NCBI GenBank assembly: GCA_965603355.1
Contig: CBFDCQ010000041.1
Coordinates: forward strand, 1 to 26,492
Origin: CBFDCQ01 sp965603355
GTDB taxonomy: Bacteria; Hydrogenedentota; CAZGCA01; CBFDCQ01
Length of the DNA stretch: 26,492 nucleotides
Direction of reading: 5' to 3'
Made by a program: the position numbers and the translations under genes. Below the pieces are notes generated by a model that saw only the letters and a list, made by a program, of their open reading frames with translations, was not told where the DNA came from and ran no database searches. Below are positions 20,552-26,492 of this stretch, piece after piece (within the stretch, counting starts at the first letter, position 1; every line of letters begins with the position of its first letter).

Positions 20552-23065
20552 CTACTGTCTAGCGCTCTTGCGCAACTCAGCGGCCCTCTTGAAGCAGTCA
20601 TCCGCCCGGCCCCTTTGACCGGCCCAAGTCAACACGGCACCTAACTGGATCCACGACTCGGGATCGTTGGGGTAGTTTTCCACGGCGAGTTCAAACTCTC
20701 TGAGCGCTTTTGTCGCGTATAACCGTCCATTGCCAAGCGCGGAGCGCCTCATGTATGCGTCACCGAGGAGCATGCGCCAGTAATAGGTCCACGGATTGAG
20801 CTCCACGGCTTTCTCAAGATTCGCTATGGCGCTGTCCAAATGCCGCGCGGCGTTAGGCTCGAACGGCGCCAACCACACATCCATCTCTCCGATAAACACG
20901 TAGTACAAGGCGCGGTGAGGGTATATGTGGGCGGCGATCGACAGCTCTCCCTTGACGTGGTCGAGCTTCGGGCGCGTCATCGCCACTAGATCTGCACCCT
21001 CTTCCTGCCGGTTGCGCGCCTGTTCCAGCGCGGGCCCCGGGGGAAACAGTGTCACTAGCAGGGGGTCGGGCACCGGTTCACCGCGAAATATCTTCTGTGC
21101 AGCCTCGAGCTGATTGGCACGATAGTTCTTGCCAAATCCGTGGGCATCGATGGCCCACGAGACAGATCCCAGCATGTCCAGAAGTCCCAACGGGGCGATA
21201 AGAAGCGCCACGACCGTCGCTGACCATGCAACAGTGCGGCTGACCCGTCTGATCGTGACGGTCTTGCGGCGGCCACCGCTAGACAACCTCGCACTTGCGC
21301 CGAACACGACTGCGGCGATCAGTGCGCAACACAGCAGCCGTACCGACGGGTACACCTTCCACCATATCCGGATCATGACGGGCGCTGCGAAACCCGTCCC
21401 GTTGAACAGCGCCTCCGCGACATGAGGACGAAGCGCCAACGTCGTGGCGACGGCTAGCCCAGCCAGAACCATTATACCCTTGCCCCAGCCGAAACGCACG
21501 GTTTTCGCTTGTTCCTCAGACGCAGCTACAAGCAGTCCGCACAGTGCAAACACGTTGAGCGCAATTCCGGGAATTTCAAAGTCGAAATCGATGAGACTGT
21601 GCAGGAGAAAAGCGACCAGACCGAAAAAGATCCCGACTCTCAGCCATCGTGCAGAGCTGGAACCTTGGAGCGAACAAGCTCTCAGGCCAAAACCGAGAAA
21701 GAGTATCCAAAACGCCGCGAACGGCAGGAAACCCGGAATGCCGGTCTCCGCCAGAACCTGAAGCGGATCGTTGTGCGCCTCTTGTACCGGGTACCCGCCC
21801 AGCACCATGAATCGGGGATACGCCGTGCCAAAGGAGGCCAGGCCGACCCCGAGCAGGGGTCGCGCCTTTATCATTCCCAGTGCGCCTTGCCAATAGGTGA
21901 CACGCATCTGCAATGTCGCACCCGAGACAAGTCTGCGGACCGTCGGAATCTGCCCACGGATGAGGTCGCTCTCGAGGCTTGGTGGCGATCCCTGGTCAGG
22001 CTGGACGGTGGCTTGCGGCGCAACATCCTGTTCCTGTCCGCCCACGCCTTGAGACGCCGCCAGGACCGCCCCGCACAGACAGGCGGCAACGGCGGCGCCG
22101 CGCCACAGTCGTCCACCTCGTAACAGCACGAATACGGCAAGGCAGAACATCGAAACCAGGAGGCTCAACCAGGCGCCGCGGCTGAACGTCCACACTAGCG
22201 CCCCTACCTGCACAAGCGCCACGACAAGCCAGGCCACCACAGAGAATGGCGGCAGTTCTTCATCGCGCTCCACAGGGAAGGCTGTTCCCTGCTTCTTATC
22301 GACCCTTGGCGGCCGGCGCCTCGAGGCCGACAGCGTGGCAACGAAGGAGCAAATCGAAATGGGGATCAGAACGATCAGGTAACCGGCGAAAGAATTGGGA
22401 TGGAGAAAGTACGAGAATATCCTGTTCGAACCCAGCCGATCCATGAAATCGGGCGTGAATTGCCCCGTAATCCTGTGTATGATCAAGTCCGGGTCCTGCT
22501 CTACCATCCTCCTCGCCTGGGCTAATCCGAAGCACCCCTGATAGAAACCTTGTCCGCAAAGCAGGACGCTCGCCACGGCGACCACGACGATTATTCTGGT
22601 AACTGCCTTCGTGTCTCGCACGGCGCTCGCCGCCATCACGAACATGAGGAAGTAGCTCAGCAACTCGAAGAATCTGCGGTACGTTTCGTCGCTGTTTACC
22701 GAACTGAAGAACGTCAGGCCCGCGATAAGGACGAAAATGCCCAGACACGCGGTGAGCAGGGGCGCTTTGAGCAGAAGCTTCTTATGTCGACACGCTCGAG
22801 CGATCCACATCGCGAAAAGCGTGTATATCGCAATCTGGCAAACGCCGTTCGATCGCTCGTACGTCTTACCGGATACGAACGGCCGGAGAAAAAGGATGAT
22901 TGCTATACTGATGGCTATCGCGTTTTCGCGCGCGGGCGGGATCAGCCTGACAATGAACTCTCTAAAGCGCGACCACCACTTAAACAAGGTGGGAAAGGTT
23001 CGCTCGAGCGGATTTTCTCGTCGCTTTTCCTGGCGCCGGGATTTGGCACGTTTTTTCTTGGACAC
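20552..23065 (-). CDS. O-antigen ligase / polymerase-type membrane protein with C-terminal TPR
   Basis: The 837-residue product has a Lys/Arg-rich start (VSKKKRAKSRRQEKRRENP), then about 12 membrane helices. It carries a Wzy_C/O-antigen ligase core: TFSRGAWLSLLVSM, then a large extracytoplasmic loop and YPVQEAHNDPLQVLAETGIPGFLPFAAF, with the characteristic His and Glu. The last 180 or so residues hold TPR-like repeats (LDSAIANLEKAVELNPWTYYWR, ALREFELAVENYPNDPESWIQLGAVL). Such proteins join or polymerise undecaprenyl-linked glycans at the outer face of the membrane. I chose the GTG at 23065 because GGAGAG lies 8 nt upstream; a TTG at 23083 would add six residues. It lies 49 nt downstream of the WecA-like gene. 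Confidence 0.88.
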   Translation of the reverse strand: MSKKKRAKSRRQEKRRENPLERTFPTLFKWWSRFREFIVRLIPPARENAIAISIAIILFLRPFVSGKTYERSNGVCQIAIYTLFAMWIARACRHKKLLLKAPLLTACLGIFVLIAGLTFFSSVNSDETYRRFFELLSYFLMFVMAASAVRDTKAVTRIIVVVAVASVLLCGQGFYQGCFGLAQARRMVEQDPDLIIHRITGQFTPDFMDRLGSNRIFSYFLHPNSFAGYLIVLIPISICSFVATLSASRRRPPRVDKKQGTAFPVERDEELPPFSVVAWLVVALVQVGALVWTFSRGAWLSLLVSMFCLAVFVLLRGGRLWRGAAVAACLCGAVLAASQGVGGQEQDVAPQATVQPDQGSPPSLESDLIRGQIPTVRRLVSGATLQMRVTYWQGALGMIKARPLLGVGLASFGTAYPRFMVLGGYPVQEAHNDPLQVLAETGIPGFLPFAAFWILFLGFGLRACSLQGSSSARWLRVGIFFGLVAFLLHSLIDFDFEIPGIALNVFALCGLLVAASEEQAKTVRFGWGKGIMVLAGLAVATTLALRPHVAEALFNGTGFAAPVMIRIWWKVYPSVRLLCCALIAAVVFGASARLSSGGRRKTVTIRRVSRTVAWSATVVALLIAPLGLLDMLGSVSWAIDAHGFGKNYRANQLEAAQKIFRGEPVPDPLLVTLFPPGPALEQARNRQEEGADLVAMTRPKLDHVKGELSIAAHIYPHRALYYVFIGEMDVWLAPFEPNAARHLDSAIANLEKAVELNPWTYYWRMLLGDAYMRRSALGNGRLYATKALREFELAVENYPNDPESWIQLGAVLTWAGQRGRADDCFKRAAELRKSARQ

Positions 23066-23114
23066 CGTGTGTTCTCTCCACAACTCGCGGTGGCGAAATC
23101 AGCGCGGACTCGTC

Positions 23115-24203
23115 TCAGTCGCGGTACCGTTTGTTGTTCGCCATGAGCAAAGAGACGATGGCGAAGACGCCAAGAGCTTGCGCAATAACCGCGATCACGC
23201 CCGTGGTTCCAAGGCCCGCTAGAAGCGTCGCTCCCAACCCTACAACCGCCGCAACAAGATATATGAAGACCACGGCCTCTTTTTGAGTCATTCCTGCGTC
23301 GACCAACCTGTGCGAGAAATGACGCTTGTCACCACGGACGATAGACTCGCCGTTCCTCACCCTTATATATATAACGGCCAGGGTATCGAAAATGGGGACT
23401 CCGAGCGCGAGCACCGGAGTTACCACTGCGACGCGCGTCGGGCTCGACGCGGTGTAAAACGTGCCTAATACGGCGAGGGACGCCAGCATATACCCGCATA
23501 GCATGCTCCCGGAGTCACCCATGAAGATGGTTGCCGGCTTGAAATTGTAGAAGAGAAAACCGACCATCGTTCCGGTTAGCATGAGGAACATCACGCTCGT
23601 GAACGTCTGCCCAAGAGGCGCCACCGCCAGGAAGAAAATGGCCGCAGCTATCGCCGCGACACCCGCCGCAAGGCCGTCCATATTGTCAAGCAGATTCACG
23701 GCGTTTGTCATCAACACGATCCAGCATATCGTCAGTATGCCGGCGAGGACAGGGTTTGACATGAATAGTTCAAGTCTAATCCCCGAAAGCACAAGAACGA
23801 GCCCGGCAACAATCTGACCGAACAGTTTGACGCCGGGGCTCAGGTGGCGTACGTCGTCCACCAGTCCTACAAGAAATATGACCAGCGCTCCGACGAACAG
23901 TCCGATGAGTTTCCGGTAAACAGCGCCGCCCAGAAACCCCAGAATCTGCTCCCGAGCCCATTCCGGCGCGACGGCAGTGCCCTTGACTGCGTGCAGCAGG
24001 ACTAGATTCAGCCCGGCAACGAGGATGAAAGTGGCAAACATCGCAGAGCCGCCAAGCACCGGCATGGGCCTGTCCTGAAGCTTACGTTCACCCGGGTGAT
24101 CATAGATCTTCAGTCGGTGTGAGACGGCGCGGGCAACGGCAGTCAGAATCGCCGACAGTATCAGCGAAAGCGCAAACACGTAAACATAAACCAACGACCA
24201 CAT
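23115..24203 (-). CDS. WecA/MraY-family undecaprenyl-phosphate sugar-1-phosphate transferase
   Basis: The 362-residue polytopic protein (about 11 helices) starts a lipid-linked glycan by moving a sugar-1-phosphate, usually GlcNAc-1-P, onto undecaprenyl phosphate. Family motifs are present: PGERKLQDRPMPVLGG near the N-terminus, FLVGLVDDV (the Asp pair), NAVNLLDNMDGLAAG, FMGDSGSMLCGY and the cytoplasmic loop GDKRHFSHRLVDAGMTQKEA. WecA substrate specificity cannot be told from MraY-like relatives by eye, though the HFSHRL loop favours the WecA type. It is co-directional with the ligase and glycosyltransferase genes. AAAGGA lies about 9 nt upstream. Confidence 0.92.
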   Translation of the reverse strand: MWSLVYVYVFALSLILSAILTAVARAVSHRLKIYDHPGERKLQDRPMPVLGGSAMFATFILVAGLNLVLLHAVKGTAVAPEWAREQILGFLGGAVYRKLIGLFVGALVIFLVGLVDDVRHLSPGVKLFGQIVAGLVLVLSGIRLELFMSNPVLAGILTICWIVLMTNAVNLLDNMDGLAAGVAAIAAAIFFLAVAPLGQTFTSVMFLMLTGTMVGFLFYNFKPATIFMGDSGSMLCGYMLASLAVLGTFYTASSPTRVAVVTPVLALGVPIFDTLAVIYIRVRNGESIVRGDKRHFSHRLVDAGMTQKEAVVFIYLVAAVVGLGATLLAGLGTTGVIAVIAQALGVFAIVSLLMANNKRYRD

Positions 24204-24241
24204 AGTCCGTTATCCTTTCTTTCGTGGGGGACTAACCCTGT

Positions 24242-24270
24242 ATGCTACCACAGGATGGAGCCGACTGCAA
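24242..24270 (-). promoter_or_regulatory. Weak promoter candidate for the WecA-like gene
   Basis: Minus strand: TTGCAG (24270-24265), 17-nt spacer, TAGCAT (24247-24242), both hexamers imperfect. It lies about 40 nt upstream of the WecA-like ATG in the 148-nt gap after the glycosyltransferase gene. Confidence 0.3.
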
Positions 24271-24351
24271 GTGAACGGTGGCGCGGGAGGTCGAGATGGT
24301 TGCGTGACTGCGGCGGGCTCTCCACGGCGAGTGTTCCACAAGATGCCCGCC

Positions 24352-25479
24352 CTACCTCGTATTGGCAGGTGCGGACAGCAACTGCTGGTACAGCGCCCAC
24401 ATATCGCTGACCATCTTCTCTTTGGAGAAGAACGTTCTCGCCCGCACCCCGGCCTGATCGCCGAACCGGCGGCGCAACGCCGCGTCGTTCAGCAGCCTGT
24501 TTAGGGCGCCGGCTAAGGCAGCGGGGTCGCGGGGCTCGACGACAAGACCGGTTTCACCGTCGAGATTGACGAAGCTTGTGCCGGTGCCAAGCCGAGTGCT
24601 AACGGCCGGTTTGCCGCAGGCGAGCGCTTGTACAAGGGATAGACCGTACGCCTCGCTGCGATGGCTGCCCGGGAACACGAAAACCTCACACGCGCGGTAG
24701 TGTTGGACGAGCTCTCTCTGCGGTGTCTCCCCGGCAAAATGGATCCGGCCGCTCAGACCGGAGACCTCGGCCATGCGCTCGAGTCTGGGGCGTTCAGGTC
24801 CGTCCCCGATGACCACCAAATGGCAGTCAACCTGCTGCATGGCCTGAACCAGGTATTCAACGCCTTTGTAGTATCGGAGCACACCGACGAAAAGCACAAA
24901 CGGCCCGCCGTATTTCTCCCGCAGTGCATGAACGCCGGCCTCCTCCGCTCCTCTCAGCTCGAGCTCGCCAAGGTCAATGCCCAGCGGGATCACCCGGCAT
25001 TTCTCTCTGAACGGGCGGAGATGCTCTGAAGTATCAAGATAATTTGGTGAGGTTACGATAATAGCCTGGGCCAGTCTCAGTAGTTTCCGCAAGAAAGGCG
25101 CGTACAGTCTGAGCGCAAACGCTTGCCTAACGATATCGCTGTGGTAGTGGACCACGACGCGTCCGGGAGGGCGGCCCAGCAGATAGGACATGACCGCGGT
25201 AGGATTCGGCAGGTGAAAATGGAGGATGTCGTAACGCGCGCGCTTCAGGAACAACGGGAAGAGCGGAGCTACAGGCGCGGAGAGTATTCTGCCAAGTTCG
25301 CCAACCTCCGTCACACGGACGTTATCCGCCGTGCGCACCCTCGAACGAATCGACCTGGAACAGACGAGAGCCTCGACCTCTGCGCGCGTACGCATCTCGC
25401 GACAGAGCAGCGCCATTGACATTTCCATTCCGCCGACTATTGGCGGGTAATAGTCCTTGTATATGTGAAGAATACGCAT
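24352..25479 (-). CDS. Glycosyltransferase family 4
   Basis: The 375-residue GT-B protein starts MRILHIYKDYYPPIVGGME with the usual N-terminal donor-independent domain (GGxE loop). The C-terminal nucleotide-sugar domain has FVGVLRYYKGVEYLVQAMQ, LVVIGDGPERPRLERMAE, IHFAGETPQRELVQHYRACEVFVFPGSHRSEAYGLSLVQALACGKPAV and the E-x7-E type end. It adds a sugar to the lipid-linked glycan in the cytoplasm. A GTG at 25494 would add five residues and overlaps the stop of the transposase gene; the ATG at 25479 gives the usual family start, so I use it. Both have poor ribosome binding sites. The sugar and linkage are unknown. Confidence 0.9.
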   Translation of the reverse strand: MRILHIYKDYYPPIVGGMEMSMALLCREMRTRAEVEALVCSRSIRSRVRTADNVRVTEVGELGRILSAPVAPLFPLFLKRARYDILHFHLPNPTAVMSYLLGRPPGRVVVHYHSDIVRQAFALRLYAPFLRKLLRLAQAIIVTSPNYLDTSEHLRPFREKCRVIPLGIDLGELELRGAEEAGVHALREKYGGPFVLFVGVLRYYKGVEYLVQAMQQVDCHLVVIGDGPERPRLERMAEVSGLSGRIHFAGETPQRELVQHYRACEVFVFPGSHRSEAYGLSLVQALACGKPAVSTRLGTGTSFVNLDGETGLVVEPRDPAALAGALNRLLNDAALRRRFGDQAGVRARTFFSKEKMVSDMWALYQQLLSAPANTR

Positions 25480-25490
25480 CCTGGACCCAC

Positions 25491-26168
25491 TCACTGTTCG
25501 GCCCTGCCATATACTGTCTCAAAGACATCATCCCATTGACTGTTGTACCGGTTGTCCGGAACGCGTTCCGAGTTCTCCCTGTCATACTCCCAATGGACAG
25601 GATTACAGAGGATGTATTCCCGGATGCGATTGAGTTTAGCTTCGTTGCGGATTATGTGTTCGTAATAGTTGCGCTGCCAGCTGAAATCGGAGACCTTGCC
25701 GTCCCTCCTAATTTGCCGGGTTGCCCGCGCTTTGAAGGACCTGATTATCTTGCCCAGAGTGGTTCGCGGCGCAAGCATCGGATTTTGTGGAATGTAGGGG
25801 TTTGATTCATCAAACCCGGATTCATCACACGCAGAGCGCTTGCGCACCGGGGTCTCTTCGGGCACGATGAATCGTGCCCCTACGTTAAACATCAGTATTC
25901 CGTGGAGGTGGTTTGGCATTATCACAAACGCGTCGAGGTCCACCGAGGGAAAATGATTTGGAATGTCCAGCCAGCGCTTGCTGACCATGTCGCCGATGTG
26001 GGACAGCTGGGCATTAGCGTTTTGAACAGTTGCAAGGACGCAATTACGTCCCTTAACGCATATGGTAACGAAATATGCCCCTGGCTTTGAATAGTCGTAC
26101 TCCTTTAGCCGGATAGAGCGACGGAGAGATTTCGCTGAGTCATGTCGTGTATCGGTGATACTCTGCAT
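25491..26168 (-). CDS. IS200-like REP-associated tyrosine transposase (RAYT)
   Basis: The protein (225 residues from ATG 26168; a GTG at 26198 would add 10) has the Y1 transposase fold. Motifs are RSIRLKEYDYSKPGAYFVTICVKGR, FVIMPNHLHGIL with the HUH-type H-L-H (HUH = His-hydrophobic-His), and WQRNYYEHIIRNEAKLNRIREYILCNP with the catalytic Tyr pair. RAYTs are domesticated IS200/IS605 relatives that act on REP palindromes; they lack classic insertion-sequence ends. A REP-like inverted pair lies inside the gene and is translated in frame. It is inserted between two glycosyltransferase genes on the same strand, with further REP-like sequence just upstream. The gene appears intact. Confidence 0.9.
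   Translation of the reverse strand: MQSITDTRHDSAKSLRRSIRLKEYDYSKPGAYFVTICVKGRNCVLATVQNANAQLSHIGDMVSKRWLDIPNHFPSVDLDAFVIMPNHLHGILMFNVGARFIVPEETPVRKRSACDESGFDESNPYIPQNPMLAPRTTLGKIIRSFKARATRQIRRDGKVSDFSWQRNYYEHIIRNEAKLNRIREYILCNPVHWEYDRENSERVPDNRYNSQWDDVFETVYGRAEQ
25794..25883. repeat. Inverted REP pair inside the RAYT coding sequence
   Basis: Plus strand 25794-25817 is GTAGGGGTTTGATTCATC followed by AAACCC; minus strand 25883-25860 is GTAGGGGCACGATTCATC followed by GTGCCC. Both are 24 nt with a GTAGGGG head and a 9-bp stem around a 2-nt centre; stems read GGGTTTGAT and GGGCACGAT with compensating changes on the other arm. They face each other across 42 nt. Each unit is eight codons; the second reads V-G-A-R-F-I-V-P, the first G-F-D-E-S-N-P-Y, without breaking the frame. 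Confidence 0.85.
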
Positions 26169-26237
26169 GAAACACCCAATCACCCGTAGTAGCTTCACGT
26201 GTCAAACGCGAATGCCGGTGACCCAAGCGGCCTGCTC

Positions 26238-26262
26238 GGACACGATGGATCGTGCCAGCTAC
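26238..26262 (-). repeat. REP-like palindrome at the 3' end of the right-edge glycosyltransferase gene
   Basis: Minus strand GTAGCTGGCACGATCCATCG, then TGTCC (26262-26238): a degenerate form of the GTAGGGG...CACGATTCATCGTG repeat found inside the RAYT gene, with core CACGAT-GG-ATCGTG at 26241-26254. The TAG of its head is the stop codon of the glycosyltransferase gene. Confidence 0.65.
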
Positions 26263-26492
26263 CTTCCCGCCGCGCAGAGCTGCTCGTAAACCAGCAGCGT
26301 TGAAGCGGCGGTTCGTTTCCATGTGAGCTCGCTGGCGCGCACGAACCCTTTGGCTATAAGTTGTCCTCTCAACGGGGCGTTGTCGATAAGCCGCATAATC
26401 GCCTCCGCGATCTCGTCCGTGGCCAATGGGTCAACCGTGAGCGCGGCGCTTCCGGCAACCTCCGGCAATGAGGAACAGTTAGACGTCACGAC
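26259..26492 (-). CDS. Glycosyltransferase family 4, C-terminal fragment (gene cut by window edge)
   Basis: The frame runs off the right edge. The visible 77 codons read VVTSNCSSLPEVAGSAALTVDP, then TDEIAEAIMRLIDNAPLRGQLIAKGFVRASELTWKRTAASTLLVYEQL. This is the normal end of GT4 enzymes: S-S-x-P-E-V-x-G-x-A-x-L-V-D-P, then the ranking helix and the final helix. The stop TAG falls in a REP-like sequence, so the last residues (CAAGR) may have been altered by insertion; the ending is otherwise of normal length. It would belong to the same glycan locus as the glycosyltransferase at 24352-25479, separated from it by the transposase gene. Confidence 0.85.
   Translation of the reverse strand, partial: VVTSNCSSLPEVAGSAALTVDPLATDEIAEAIMRLIDNAPLRGQLIAKGFVRASELTWKRTAASTLLVYEQLCAAGR

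Noticed and set aside
25491..26168. Complete insertion sequence
   Set aside because: I found no IS200/IS605 end structures or partner tnpB, so the single-gene RAYT interpretation is better.
1..26492. CRISPR array, tRNA, rRNA or prophage genes
   Set aside because: No regular repeat-spacer pattern, RNA gene or phage structural gene seen on reading the window.

Overview
The window looks like chromosomal DNA from an uncultivated, probably diderm (Gram-negative-type) bacterium with a GC-rich genome. It cannot be placed confidently in a phylum from sequence alone. The clues are an exported CsgG-like/FGE-fold protein, a Tat-exported reductive dehalogenase, a kinase-free PASTA protein, a long O-antigen-ligase/TPR protein and abundant REP-type palindromes. 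Coding density is high, with short gaps and frequent 4-nt stop/start overlaps. There is no tRNA, rRNA, CRISPR array or prophage.

Layout, left to right. (1) 1-1380, minus: exported CsgG-like plus formylglycine-enzyme-fold protein without the catalytic cysteines. (2) 1557-3264, minus: reductive dehalogenase (rdhA) followed by a 68-residue two-helix membrane protein that looks like its RdhB anchor. A candidate promoter and terminator-like hairpin lie in the rdhA leader. (3) 3568-7206, plus: tightly packed housekeeping operon DUF116 - rsmB - PASTA protein - rpe. (4) 7305-8747, plus: a cobalamin-binding-type radical SAM enzyme of unknown substrate. (5) 8807-12164: a minus-strand TPR/helix-turn-helix protein, divergent from a three-gene signalling operon (small DUF3391-like protein, HDOD protein, receiver-GGDDF protein) with a near-consensus promoter at 9981-10010. 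(6) 12517-13488, plus: Met-rich exported protein. (7) 13603-20454, minus: biosynthetic run aroQ - accB - accC - asp23-like - amaP-like - hisF - hisI - trpE - trpG, with a near-consensus promoter upstream of accB. (8) 20552-26492, minus: envelope polysaccharide locus (O-antigen ligase/TPR, WecA-like transferase, two family-4 glycosyltransferases), interrupted by an IS200-like REP-associated transposase (RAYT).

Genes in region 7 link the shikimate, tryptophan, histidine and fatty-acid pathways with envelope-stress-type Asp23/AmaP proteins. Region 8 makes an undecaprenyl-linked glycan (WecA), extends it (glycosyltransferases) and joins or polymerises it (Wzy/WaaL-type protein). The rdh pair suggests organohalide reduction at the outer face of the cytoplasmic membrane.

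The least ordinary signal is a set of short palindromes (REP-like). Several start with a GTAGGGG or TAGGGGC head, two of them supply the stop codon of the preceding gene (hisI and the right-edge glycosyltransferase), and an inverted pair is embedded in frame inside the RAYT coding sequence with covarying stems. The 3265-3567 and 12165-12516 gaps hold only the regulatory and repeat features listed; I see no gene in them.
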